Of a stretch of 45,123 bases of DNA, positions 35,982 through 45,076 are shown in pieces. The stretch spans positions 1 through 45,123 of the forward strand of contig CALBNS010000035.1 of assembly GCA_937896665.1 (NCBI GenBank), given 5' to 3'. Source of the stretch: an uncultured Clostridia bacterium. Lineage in GTDB: Bacteria > Bacillota > Clostridia > Lachnospirales > Lachnospiraceae. The notes under the pieces are model-generated. The model made no database searches, was not told the DNA's origin, and was given only the letters and a program-made list of their open reading frames with translations. A program made the translations under genes and the position numbers. How positions within the stretch are numbered: position 1 is the first letter of the stretch; the number at the start of each line of letters is the position of its first letter.

Positions 35982-36848
35982 ATGACAACAAGTATTAGTT
36001 TTCCGAATTTAGGAATCCATTTAGAAAATGTGGGGAAGATTATTTCGATTTTTGGCTATGACATTGCATATTATGGAATTGTTATCGGCTGTGCTATTGT
36101 AGCTGGACTTCTTCTGGCTACATGGGAGGCTAAACGTACTGGGCAGAATACGGAGCTTTATTATGATCTGGCACTCTGGGCTGTGTTTATGGCAATTGTG
36201 GGTGCAAGACTGTATTATGTCATATTCTCTTGGGAAAGCTATAAAGATGATCTTCTAAGTATTTTTAATCTGCGGGAAGGTGGACTGGCAATTTATGGCG
36301 GTGTGATTGCAGCTGTGATTACAACCTATATATTTACCCGTATAAAAAAAGTGTCATTCGGACTGATTGCAGATACAGCCGGTTTGGGCCTGATTCTTGG
36401 GCAGATTATCGGAAGATGGGGGAATTTCTTTAACCGGGAGGCATTTGGTGAATATACAGACGGTCTGTTTGCGATGCGTCTTCCTGTAGATGCGGTACGG
36501 ACTACAGACATGACACCGACAATGATGGAGCATATGGAAATTATAGATGGAATCTCCTATATACAGGTGCATCCGACATTTTTATATGAATCCTTGTGGA
36601 ACTTAGGTGTTCTCATCTTTCTTCTCTTCTGGAGAAAACATAAAAAATTTGAAGGAGAGATTTTCCTGTTATATCTGTTCGGATATGGGGTAGGAAGATT
36701 CTGGATAGAAGGAATGCGAACTGACCAGCTTCTGATACCGGGAACAACTCTTCCGGTGTCACAGATTCTAGCAGCGGTGCTGGTAGTTGTGTCAGCCGGA
36801 GTGATATGGCGGCAACTGAAGAACGTACAGAAAAAAGATACGGTTTAG
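35982..36848 (+). CDS. lgt: Prolipoprotein diacylglyceryl transferase
   Basis: 288 residues with about seven membrane helices. It transfers diacylglycerol to the lipobox Cys of prelipoproteins, the first step in making the lipoproteins at 7010 and 37049. Signatures: GARLYYVIFSWE, GLAIYGGVIAA (the essential His of the E. coli H-GG motif reads Tyr here) and GRWGNFFNREAFGE. The C-terminus has RFWIEGMRTDQL. It is the last gene of the murE run. Confidence 0.93.
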   Translation: MTTSISFPNLGIHLENVGKIISIFGYDIAYYGIVIGCAIVAGLLLATWEAKRTGQNTELYYDLALWAVFMAIVGARLYYVIFSWESYKDDLLSIFNLREGGLAIYGGVIAAVITTYIFTRIKKVSFGLIADTAGLGLILGQIIGRWGNFFNREAFGEYTDGLFAMRLPVDAVRTTDMTPTMMEHMEIIDGISYIQVHPTFLYESLWNLGVLIFLLFWRKHKKFEGEIFLLYLFGYGVGRFWIEGMRTDQLLIPGTTLPVSQILAAVLVVVSAGVIWRQLKNVQKKDTV

Positions 36849-36860
36849 TATCTTTTTTTT
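36831..36860 (+). terminator. Terminator ending the murE-lgt run
   Basis: AAAAAAGATAC (36831-36841), a 6-base loop, then GTATCTTTTTTTT. The 11-base stem overlaps the lgt stop codon and ends in eight Ts. Confidence 0.88.
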
Positions 36861-36889
36861 GTAGGCAAATACTACGAGATTAATCAAAG

Positions 36890-36912
36890 TATTCTGACAA
36901 TTCTAAAAAATA
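36890..36912 (+). repeat. Left copy of the 23-bp direct repeat bounding the ABC module
   Basis: TATTCTGACAAT, two variable bases, TAAAAAATA. It matches 40787-40809 at 21 of 23 bases in the same orientation, 3897 bases apart. Confidence 0.6.
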
Positions 36913-36929
36913 TGAAAGTGAGAGAATTG
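36898..36929. promoter_or_regulatory. Inverted repeat upstream of the ABC-module promoter
   Basis: CAATTCT at 36898-36904 and AGAATTG at 36923-36929, ending 8 bases before the -35 box. Possible regulator binding site; no regulator gene is adjacent. Confidence 0.4.
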
Positions 36930-36937
36930 GGTATTGA

Positions 36938-36966
36938 TTGACATAAATCATTAAATAAGTTAGAAT
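36938..36966 (+). promoter_or_regulatory. Promoter of the lipoprotein-ABC module
   Basis: A perfect TTGACA at 36938, a 17-base spacer and TAGAAT at 36961; 82 bases of leader follow to the lipoprotein start. Confidence 0.85.
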
Positions 36967-37048
36967 AAAAATGACATTAAGCGAAGTTTTCAGAAAAAAG
37001 GCTCTATTTTGGAGAAAGAAGTACATATAACTTAGGAGGGATTGCTCT

Positions 37049-38176
37049 ATGAGGAAGATATGCAGGTCGATTTTGCCAGTGATAATATTGTTGATTTTGT
37101 CTATGCAGGGATGTGGGAAGACGGCTATAACTAGCGGATTCACTTCGGATTTGTCCGTTAATCAGTCATCAAAAGGATTTCTTGTTGAAACAGAGAATGG
37201 GTATTACTTTAGCGATGGGAAGTATTTTTACTACAGTGACAGGGATAATATAGATTTTCAAAAACTATGTAGCAAATTACAGTGTTCACATGAGGACAAG
37301 AATTGTAATGCCTGGTCTTTTGGTGCGAATAAGGTGCATTTTTTTAACGGTAGATTGATATTTTCATACCTAGAAGAGCATGGGGGAAAACAGGAACTTG
37401 TTGTGGCTTCCAAGAAAGCAGACGGTAGTGAAACAAAAACTCTGTCACGGATTGAAATGCCATCAATTATGACATTTACAGATGGTTATATGCATCGTAA
37501 TTGGTATGCATATAATATTGTAGTTTATGATGAAGAACAGGAGAAAGAGGTAACTACACTGTATCTGTTGGATTTAAATTATCCGAATAAGTCACCTGAA
37601 GTGATTCTTCGAGATGTCGTGGCTGATAATGTGCAAAACGCTTCGATATATTTGGATTCGTGGGTTGGGGAAATAATGTATTTTAATTATAATGGCGAAA
37701 AATATCAATATAATACAGAAAACAGGGAGTATATAGTACTTCCAAGTGACCCATATGGAACAAAAGGAGAGTACTATACTGAGAAAAATATTTATAAGAT
37801 GGATATAGAAAATAATCTGTATAAAATAAATGTGAAAACAAATACAAAGACGTATCTTACAAAAGATGATGAAGTGTTTGGACCATTCTTCTCAGATGGT
37901 ACATATTTATACCGGCTAAATTATTCCTATGGGAATACAATGGTGCCAGAGGATGAAAATGGTATTTATATTTATGATATGGATGGAAAGCGCATCACGT
38001 TTGTGAAATATTCACTACCAACGGACAATCGGGTATATTTTGTTTCAACATCAGACAGGGTATTTCTGTTCCGGTTGGATGATTTGTGGAATATTGTATC
38101 GTATTCTTACTTTGAAAAGTCAAATATCGAATCTGGTCGGTGTGTGTGGATAGATGTAATGAGGGAGAACCGGTAA
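37049..38176 (+). CDS. Lipoprotein with predicted beta-propeller-like repeats (DUF5050-like)
   Basis: 375 residues. The lipoprotein signal has a charged start, then ILPVIILLILSMQGC with Cys22 as the lipidation site; Met/Gln at -3/-2 make a weak lipobox. The surface domain consists of short repeats alternating display-like motifs (GYYFSDGKYFYYSD, YNGEKYQYN, DGTYLYRLNYSY, NGIYIYDMDGK). A Cys cluster CSKLQCSHEDKNC resembles the C-x-x-P-x-C-x-H motif of many Lachnospiraceae propeller proteins. The role is unknown, perhaps sensing or binding on the cell surface. GGAGG precedes ATG 37049. Its stop overlaps the ATPase start by one base (TAATG). Confidence 0.8.
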   Translation: MRKICRSILPVIILLILSMQGCGKTAITSGFTSDLSVNQSSKGFLVETENGYYFSDGKYFYYSDRDNIDFQKLCSKLQCSHEDKNCNAWSFGANKVHFFNGRLIFSYLEEHGGKQELVVASKKADGSETKTLSRIEMPSIMTFTDGYMHRNWYAYNIVVYDEEQEKEVTTLYLLDLNYPNKSPEVILRDVVADNVQNASIYLDSWVGEIMYFNYNGEKYQYNTENREYIVLPSDPYGTKGEYYTEKNIYKMDIENNLYKINVKTNTKTYLTKDDEVFGPFFSDGTYLYRLNYSYGNTMVPEDENGIYIYDMDGKRITFVKYSLPTDNRVYFVSTSDRVFLFRLDDLWNIVSYSYFEKSNIESGRCVWIDVMRENR

Positions 38177-38898
38177 TGATACTAGAAATTCAGAATTTAA
38201 CAAAAGTATATAAAGGAAATGTTGCAATACAGGATTTCTCCTGTACATTTACACATGGTATTACAGGAATTCTTGGACCTAATGGTGCGGGAAAGAGTAC
38301 ATTAATCCATTTGATTACAGACAATGTTAAAAGGGATTCAGGAACAATTACGCTAGACAGTTGTGAAATTCTTCAAATGAAAGAAAAATACAGAGAACAG
38401 ATTGGTGTCATGCCACAGGAACAGAGTGTGTATGACCAATTTTCTGCCGAGACTTTTTTGTATTATATGGCTGAACTGAAAGGCATAAAAAAGATAGCAG
38501 CAAAAAAACAGATTGAGGAATTACTGAGGTTTATTGGCTTGTATGAAGTACGCCATAAAAGACTAGAAGAATATTCAGGTGGTATGAAACAAAGGATTCT
38601 TTTCGCACAGGCATTGCTAGGAAATCCACGGATTGTGATATTGGACGAACCTACGGCAGGGTTAGATATTGAGGAGCGGCTTCGTATGACAGAATATATA
38701 AAATCATATGCCCAAAACCGGATTGTATTGTGGTGTACACATATTGTGAGTGACATTGAGAATGTGGCATCCAAGGTTCTTGTGATGAAGGAGGGAAAAA
38801 AGGTCGCATTTCTTTCCATACGGGAGATGTTAGAGAATACGGAGACTGATAATTTAGAAGCAGCGTATTTAAAATACATGAAGACACAAAGGGGTTGA
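38176..38898 (+). CDS. ABC transporter ATP-binding protein
   Basis: 240 residues from the ATG at 38176 (GGGAG upstream); the upstream in-frame start at 38140 lies within the lipoprotein gene. All ATPase motifs are present: Walker A GPNGAGKST, Q-loop MPQEQ, signature YSGGMKQR, Walker B IVILDEPTAGLD and H-loop WCTHI. It belongs to the ABC-2/drug-export type (CcmA/YhaQ-like). It is coupled to the lipoprotein and, 4 bases on, to the permease. Confidence 0.93.
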   Translation: MILEIQNLTKVYKGNVAIQDFSCTFTHGITGILGPNGAGKSTLIHLITDNVKRDSGTITLDSCEILQMKEKYREQIGVMPQEQSVYDQFSAETFLYYMAELKGIKKIAAKKQIEELLRFIGLYEVRHKRLEEYSGGMKQRILFAQALLGNPRIVILDEPTAGLDIEERLRMTEYIKSYAQNRIVLWCTHIVSDIENVASKVLVMKEGKKVAFLSIREMLENTETDNLEAAYLKYMKTQRG

Positions 38899-38902
38899 TA
38901 AT

Positions 38903-40794
38903 ATGGGAGAAATGAAGCGTATTTTATTTTCCACAAAGCATATCTTTGTGGTTATGGTAATTATCATGCTTACAATTTTTCTTTCTCTTCCAATAGATAA
39001 CCCTTTAGAAGTAAAGCAAGAAGAAACAAATAGCAGGGATTATAATACGTTTTACCAGAATATGAAAGAATCGTCGGAAACAATGTTGAGTGTAAGCATT
39101 CATGCAGAGAAGAATAGTTTTTCTTATAGGAATATTTGTAAAACACTCAAGGATTATGAGGATATCCGGGATTGGAAGGTTACTAAAAAAGATGTTTCGT
39201 TAGAGGAAGCTTTTTTTGATTCAGAAGCATGCTCTTACTTGATGTTTTTTTATGTATTATTTATGATAACTGCATTTGATGACACAAAGAGGTCAGGCAT
39301 GAAAAAAATAATTCATGCTACAAAAGGTGGAAGAAAACGTCTGGTTATCAAACGGATATGCATTCTAAGTATCGTAATTGCTGTAGTTACATTTCTGATT
39401 TATGCTATTCGGTTGTTTCTGCTTCAAGTACAGTATGGGAGAATAATGCAGTATGATATACCGATTCAGACAGTGAAACGATTTTTCTATATACCACATT
39501 GTTACACAGTAGGGGGATTTTTAATTCGGCTTTTCATTACAAAAGTGTTGTTCATGGTGATTTTTGGATGCCTGATTTGGCTTTTACAGTTGACAATAAA
39601 ACATTTTATTTTGACAAGCGGGGTTTTAGTCTGTGGTTTTGCAGTAGAATTTGTGTTGCAAAGGTGGTTGGCAGATAGCAGTAGTCTGGTGTTTTTTAAA
39701 TATGTGAATATACTTCATTTGATAGAGCCTACAGGGCTATATGAGACATATTTGAACCTAAATATTTTTGGATACCCTGTGAATATTATAAGATTGAATC
39801 AGATGATTTTATTGGTTCTTGTGGTGATATCGATTCTTGGAATCCTGTATCAGGGTGAACATGGATATCCGGTTGTTCCGGCAGGAGTAGTAGAGAAATT
39901 AATAGAAAAGGTAAAGGACCCATTTCTGCATTTACTTCATAAAATGCCATATGTAGGTTTGGAAAGCTATAAGATTTTGTTTGCACAAAGGGGAATCTGG
40001 GCACTTATATTGCTGTTTTTTTTATTATCTTCTTATGAAGGTGTTTCAATTCACTTTCTCTCCATGGAGGATGTGTATGCAGACAGATATTACCAAGAAT
40101 GGGGAGGCAAAGTGAGCGAAGAAACGTTGTAAATCTAAATACACTTTTGCAGGAACAGCAGGAATTGGCAACAGATGAAACATATAATATTCATCATTTG
40201 AACGGATTACAGCAAGTCTATGATACGGCAACGTATTTATATGATAATGCAGAGAAAACTGGTAAAGAGTGTATTCTGATTTCCCCATTCGCGTATGAAA
40301 GTGTTTTGGGAAAAGAAAGTAAAGCATATCATCTTTTACAGACTGCAAAAATCATAGCAGTTATTGTTATACTGTCGGCATCAATCATTCCTTATGAAAA
40401 AGAATGGAAGATGCAATATTTGATACATACAACAAAAGTAGGGAAAAGACGTTTTTTTAAGTACAAAATATTGATTGGCTTGTTTTGGGTGGTGGCAGTT
40501 ACAATTATATTTTACGGTAAAGAGCTTTTATCAGCAGCAAATGTTTTAAGTGGATTTTCATATCTCAATGCATCAGCCGGGAATTTACTGTTTTTATCAG
40601 ATGCAGTCCATTGCTCTATCTTGATGTTGCTTATTGTGACATATCTTACGAAAATTGGTTTTTGTATTTTAATTTATTTTTTAAATATCGTAATTTCTAG
40701 TCAGATTACGAGAAGTAAGAATAGTTTGATGTTATTGTTGGTTTTACTTGAGGTTCCAATAATGGTTGCGTATTTTTTTGCTGGAATATTCTGA
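38903..40794 (+). pseudogene. ABC-2 type permease, split by a frameshift near 40131
   Basis: Two frames make one protein of about 630 residues. The first (38903-40132, 409 residues) has an N-terminal helix, a soluble loop, then membrane segments, and ends ...YYQEWGGKVSEETL. The second (40099-40794) continues NLNTLLQEQQELATDE in the next frame, with four or five more membrane helices. Adding one base after the TTG codon joins them as SEETL-V-NLNTLL. Both halves carry a similar cytoplasmic motif (MKKIIHATKGGRKRL; KMQYLIHTTKVGKRR), as expected for a two-half permease. The second frame has only one early ATG (40099), without a ribosome binding site. There is no obvious slippery heptamer, so a deletion or sequencing error is likelier than programmed shifting. 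Substrate unknown. Confidence 0.78.
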
Positions 40795-40809
40795 CAATGT
40801 TAAAAAATA
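40787..40809 (+). repeat. Right copy of the 23-bp direct repeat bounding the ABC module
   Basis: Matches 36890-36912 at 21 of 23 bases, same orientation. It includes the stop codon of the second permease frame (TGA at 40792). Confidence 0.6.
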
Positions 40810-40856
40810 GACGAAGAAGAATGAAAGTTCCTGTGGATTTTATTAAAAAAGAAGTG

Positions 40857-40862
40857 TATAAT
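40857..40862 (+). promoter_or_regulatory. Candidate -10 box for the PFOR gene
   Basis: Perfect TATAAT with a weak -35 (TGGATT at 40834, 17-base spacer). A second TATAAT lies at 40890-40895, also without a good -35. Confidence 0.4.
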
Positions 40863-40915
40863 GGTTCATAGAAAATCACATATTTTTGATATAATATTTA
40901 AGGGGGACAAAAGCA

Positions 40916-43900
40916 ATGGGAAGAAAAATGAAAACCATGGACGGTAATCATGCAGCAGCTCATGCGTCATATGCATTTACAGATGTTGCAGCGATTTATC
41001 CTATTACACCATCATCTGTTATGGCTGAAGCAACAGACGAATGGGCTACACAGGGCAGAGAGAATATTTTTGGACAACCTGTTCAGGTAACAGAGATGCA
41101 GTCGGAAGCAGGTGCAGCGGGAACAGTACATGGTTCTTTGGCAGCAGGTGCGTTGACAACCACATATACAGCATCACAGGGATTATTACTTATGATTCCT
41201 AATTTATATAAAATCGCAGGTGAACAATTACCAGGTGTATTTAATGTATCCGCACGTGCTTTGGCAAGTCATGCATTATCTATTTTTGGAGATCATTCAG
41301 ACGTGTACGCATGTCGTCAGACAGGCTGTGCAATGCTTTGTGAATCAAGTGTACAGGAAGTTATGGACTTAACTCCGGTTGCACATTTAGCAGCTATTAA
41401 AGGAAAGATTCCTTTTATCAATTTCTTTGATGGATTCAGAACATCTCATGAAATTCAAAAGATTGAAACATGGGATTATGAAGATTTGAAAGATATGGCA
41501 GATATGGATGCGATTGATGCATTTAGAAGAAACGCATTGAATCCGAATCATCCATGTCAGAGAGGTTCTGCTCAGAACCCGGATATCTTCTTCCAGGCAA
41601 GAGAAGCATGTAATCCTTATTATGATGCAATGCCTGCAATCGTACAGGAGTACATGGATAAAGTTAATGAAAAGATTGGAACAAATTATAAATTGTTCAA
41701 CTATTACGGCGCCCAGGATGCAGAACATGTTATCGTAGCAATGGGTTCTGTATGTGATACAATTGATGAGACTGTAGACTACTTAACCGCAGCAGGAAGA
41801 AAGGTTGGTGTTGTTAAGGTACGTCTTTATAGACCATTCTCAGCAGAAGCACTCGTTAATACAATTCCAGATTCTGTAAAACAGATTTCTGTATTAGACA
41901 GAACAAAAGAACCTGGTGCACTTGGCGAACCATTATATTTGGATGTAGTGGCTGCATTAAAAGGAACAAAATTCGATGCAGTGCCTGTATTCACAGGACG
42001 TTACGGTCTGGGTTCAAAAGATACAACACCTGCACAGATTGTTGCAGTATATGACAATACAGAAAAACAGAAATTCACAATCGGTATCGTGGATGATGTG
42101 ACTAATTTATCGTTAGAAGTTGGTGCACCGCTTGTCACAACACCGGAAGGCACAATTAACTGTAAGTTCTGGGGACTTGGCGCTGACGGTACAGTAGGTG
42201 CGAACAAGAACTCGATTAAGATTATCGGTGATAACACAGATATGTATGCACAGGCCTACTTTGATTATGACTCTAAGAAGTCCGGTGGTGTTACAATGTC
42301 ACATCTTCGTTTTGGTAAGAAACCAATTAAATCCACATATTTAATTAAGAAAGCGAATTTTGTTGCCTGCCATAACCCATCTTATGTGAATAAATATAAC
42401 ATGGTTCAGGAATTAGTTGATGGCGGTACATTCCTACTCAACTGTTCATGGGATATGGAAGGACTTGAAGAACACTTGCCGGGACAGGTAAAAGCATTTA
42501 TTGCAAATCATAATATCAAGTTCTATACAATCGATGGTATCAAGATTGGTAAAGAAATCGGACTTGGCGGACGTATTAATACAGTACTCCAGTCTGCATT
42601 CTTCAAACTTGCAGAGATTATTCCGGAAGAACAGGCAATCGAACTTATGAAAGCGGCTGCGAAGGCTTCTTATGGTAAAAAAGGCGATAAGGTTGTACAG
42701 ATGAACTATGATGCAATTGATGCCGGAGCACAGCAGATTGTTGCAATCAAAGTACCGGATTCTTGGAAAGACTGTGAAGACGAAGGCTTATTCGCACCGG
42801 AAGTAAGCGGCGGAAGAAAAGAAGTTGTAGACTTCGTTAAGAATATTCAAGCGAAGGTAAATGCACAAGAAGGTAACAACCTTCCGGTATCTGCATTTAA
42901 TGAATATGTAGATGGTACAACACCATCAGGAACAGCTGCATACGAAAAACGTGGTATTGCAGTAGATATTCCAGTATGGAAGCCAGAAAACTGTATCCAG
43001 TGTAACCGTTGTTCTTACGTATGTCCACATGCAGTTATCCGTCCGGTTGCTTTGACGGAAGAAGAAGTGGCAAATGCACCGGAAGGACTTGAGACAATTG
43101 ATATGATTGGTATGCCGGATATGAAGTTTACAATGACAGTATCGGCTTACGACTGTACAGGCTGTGGTTCATGTGCGAATGTATGCCCGGGAAAGAAGGG
43201 TGAAAAAGCTCTTGTTATGGATAATATGGAAGCAAATGCAGGCAAACAGGATTTCTTCAATTATGGACGTGAGATTCCGGTAAAACCTGAAGTTGTTGCA
43301 AAATACAAAGAGACAACTGTAAAAGGAAGTCAGTTCAAACAACCGTTGCTTGAATTCTCAGGCGCTTGTGCAGGTTGTGGAGAAACTCCATATGCGAAAT
43401 TAGTTACACAATTATTTGGTGACAGAATGTATATTGCGAATGCAACAGGATGCTCTTCTATCTGGGGTAACTCTTCGCCATCTACACCATATACAGTCAA
43501 TGAAAAAGGACATGGTCCGGCATGGGCTAACTCATTGTTTGAAGATAATGCAGAATTTGGATATGGTATGTTATTAGCTCAGAAAGCATTACGTAATGGT
43601 TTAAAGGCTAAAGTTGAACAAATCGTTGAAAACGGTAAGGACGAAACAGTAGTTGCAGCAGCAAAAGAATGGCTGGATACATTTAGCTGTGGCGCTACAA
43701 ATGGTGCAGCAACAGACAAATTAGTTGCAGCATTAGAGGCACATGACTGCACATGTGAAACAAGAGAATATATCCTAAAGAACAAAGATTTCTTAGCTAA
43801 GAAATCACAGTGGATCTTTGGTGGAGACGGTTGGGCATATGATATCGGCTTTGGTGGCGTTGACCATGTATTAGCTTCTGGTCAGGATGTCAACATCATG

Positions 43901-44458
43901 GTATTCGATACAGAGGTTTACTCTAATACAGGTGGCCAATCTTCAAAATCTACACCAACCGGTGCGATTGCACAGTTCGCGGCAGCAGGTAAAGAAGTGA
44001 AGAAGAAAGACATGGCAAGTATTGCAATGAGTTATGGTTATGTATATGTAGCTCAGATAGCAATGGGTGCTGACTTTAACCAGACAATCAAGGCAATTAC
44101 AGAGGCTGAGGCTTATCCGGGCCCGTCCCTGATTATTGCATATGCTCCATGTATTAACCATGGTATTAAAAAGGGTATGAGCAAAGCTCAGACAGAAGAA
44201 GAATTGGCAGTAAAATCAGGTTACTGGCACAACTTCCGTTACAATCCTGCAGCAGAAGGCAATAAGTTCACATTAGACAGTAAGGCTCCAACAGAAGATT
44301 ACAAGGAATTCTTAAATGGCGAAGTACGTTACAACGCACTAGTAAGAAGTAATCCTGAGAGAGCAGAAGCTTTATTCGCAAAATCAGAAGAAAATGCAAA
44401 AGAAAGATATGCGTACCTCAATAAGTTAATCAAGCTTTACGGTCAGGACGAAGAATAA
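40916..44458 (+). CDS. nifJ: Pyruvate:ferredoxin (flavodoxin) oxidoreductase
   Basis: 1180 residues, the single-chain homodimeric form. It oxidises pyruvate with CoA to acetyl-CoA and CO2 and reduces ferredoxin, the central fermentative step in anaerobes. Domain I has YPITPSSVMAEATDEWA. Two ferredoxin clusters start at Cys693 (CIQCNRCSYVCPHA) and Cys747 (CTGCGSCANVCPG). The third, near the TPP site, includes Cys818 and Cys821 (CAGCGETPY). TPP binding is at about 972-1005 (GDGWAYDIGFGG through VYSNTGGQSSK). AAGGGGG precedes ATG 40916. It is monocistronic. Confidence 0.97.
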   Translation: MGRKMKTMDGNHAAAHASYAFTDVAAIYPITPSSVMAEATDEWATQGRENIFGQPVQVTEMQSEAGAAGTVHGSLAAGALTTTYTASQGLLLMIPNLYKIAGEQLPGVFNVSARALASHALSIFGDHSDVYACRQTGCAMLCESSVQEVMDLTPVAHLAAIKGKIPFINFFDGFRTSHEIQKIETWDYEDLKDMADMDAIDAFRRNALNPNHPCQRGSAQNPDIFFQAREACNPYYDAMPAIVQEYMDKVNEKIGTNYKLFNYYGAQDAEHVIVAMGSVCDTIDETVDYLTAAGRKVGVVKVRLYRPFSAEALVNTIPDSVKQISVLDRTKEPGALGEPLYLDVVAALKGTKFDAVPVFTGRYGLGSKDTTPAQIVAVYDNTEKQKFTIGIVDDVTNLSLEVGAPLVTTPEGTINCKFWGLGADGTVGANKNSIKIIGDNTDMYAQAYFDYDSKKSGGVTMSHLRFGKKPIKSTYLIKKANFVACHNPSYVNKYNMVQELVDGGTFLLNCSWDMEGLEEHLPGQVKAFIANHNIKFYTIDGIKIGKEIGLGGRINTVLQSAFFKLAEIIPEEQAIELMKAAAKASYGKKGDKVVQMNYDAIDAGAQQIVAIKVPDSWKDCEDEGLFAPEVSGGRKEVVDFVKNIQAKVNAQEGNNLPVSAFNEYVDGTTPSGTAAYEKRGIAVDIPVWKPENCIQCNRCSYVCPHAVIRPVALTEEEVANAPEGLETIDMIGMPDMKFTMTVSAYDCTGCGSCANVCPGKKGEKALVMDNMEANAGKQDFFNYGREIPVKPEVVAKYKETTVKGSQFKQPLLEFSGACAGCGETPYAKLVTQLFGDRMYIANATGCSSIWGNSSPSTPYTVNEKGHGPAWANSLFEDNAEFGYGMLLAQKALRNGLKAKVEQIVENGKDETVVAAAKEWLDTFSCGATNGAATDKLVAALEAHDCTCETREYILKNKDFLAKKSQWIFGGDGWAYDIGFGGVDHVLASGQDVNIMVFDTEVYSNTGGQSSKSTPTGAIAQFAAAGKEVKKKDMASIAMSYGYVYVAQIAMGADFNQTIKAITEAEAYPGPSLIIAYAPCINHGIKKGMSKAQTEEELAVKSGYWHNFRYNPAAEGNKFTLDSKAPTEDYKEFLNGEVRYNALVRSNPERAEALFAKSEENAKERYAYLNKLIKLYGQDEE

Positions 44459-44486
44459 GAATACTGATAAATAGAGTAAAACTATG

Positions 44487-44529
44487 AAGGGGCTTTCGAC
44501 CAACCAGTTTCATTGGTGCGAGGCCCCTT
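44487..44529 (+). terminator. Terminator after the PFOR gene
   Basis: AAGGGGC at 44487 pairs with GCCCCTT ending at 44529. A second inner stem (ACCAA/TTGGT) lies across a small internal loop. The T-run after it is short. Confidence 0.7.
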
Positions 44530-44544
44530 ATCTATGCGAGTCAG

Positions 44545-44841
44545 GTGAATGTAAAGATGTTACAGGAATCGGTTCGTGAAGTGAAGGGGAACCGGGAAAT
44601 GGGGGAACGTTTTATGATTTTTGAGGAGATGCTGAAAGATGAGCGCGCAGAAGGTCTTGCGGAAGGACGAGCAGAAGGACGTATCGACGTGTTATGCCAG
44701 ATTTTGAAGGAACTCGGAGAAATACCATATGAGCTTCGCAATAGGATAAAAGAAGAGAAGGATTTGAATGTGTTAAGCAGTTGGGTAAAAGTTGCTGCAA
44801 AGGCAGAATCCATGGAAGATTTTATCCAAAAGATTCAGTAG
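44545..44841 (+). pseudogene. C-terminal fragment of an Rpn-family PD-(D/E)XK nuclease/transposase gene
   Basis: About 98 codons. The segment ESVREVKGNREMGERFMIFE, then the AEG-type repeats (EGLAEGRAEGR) and the Ser/Trp-rich end (VLSSWVKVAAKAES), match the helical C-terminal region of Rpn-family (recombination-promoting nuclease, 'PDDEXK family transposase') proteins. The whole N-terminal nuclease domain is missing: the sequence just upstream is the PFOR terminator. No good ribosome binding site precedes the GTG at 44545. A non-functional remnant is most likely. Confidence 0.72.
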
Positions 44842-44867
44842 GAGCTAAATTCACATCCAATAATCTA

Positions 44868-44910
44868 ATGTTTGCAGATACCCCCTTTTTCTGAAGGCAT
44901 CTGCAAACAT
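44868..44910. repeat. Long inverted repeat with 12-base perfect arms
   Basis: ATGTTTGCAGAT (44868-44879) and ATCTGCAAACAT (44899-44910), with a 19-base spacer that itself has CCTT/AAGG. Possible terminator-like or mobile-element structure. The surrounding 44842-45123 stretch holds no gene I can support. Confidence 0.7.
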
Positions 44911-45019
44911 GTCACAAGTAATCTACGCCGTTTCAGGCGAATATTTTCAAAAATGCAGAGGAATTCTATAAAAGTGAAAAATAGTAGCAGGATGGCTGAC
45001 CTTTTATTTTGGGATTCTG

Positions 45020-45052
45020 TTCATGGTCAAAAACAGGACCTTCATGGTCAAA
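45020..45052 (+). repeat. Two direct copies of TTCATGGTCAAA, 21 bases apart
   Basis: Copies at 45020-45031 and 45041-45052 are identical. A 21-base period is two helical turns, as for paired protein-binding sites. Confidence 0.5.
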
Positions 45053-45076
45053 TTCTTGAATTAGTAAATAGTGTCT

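Noticed and set aside
40099..40794. Second permease frame as an independent gene
   Set aside because: Its only early ATG lies inside the first frame with no ribosome binding site, and its product starts mid-domain; a frameshifted single permease explains it better.
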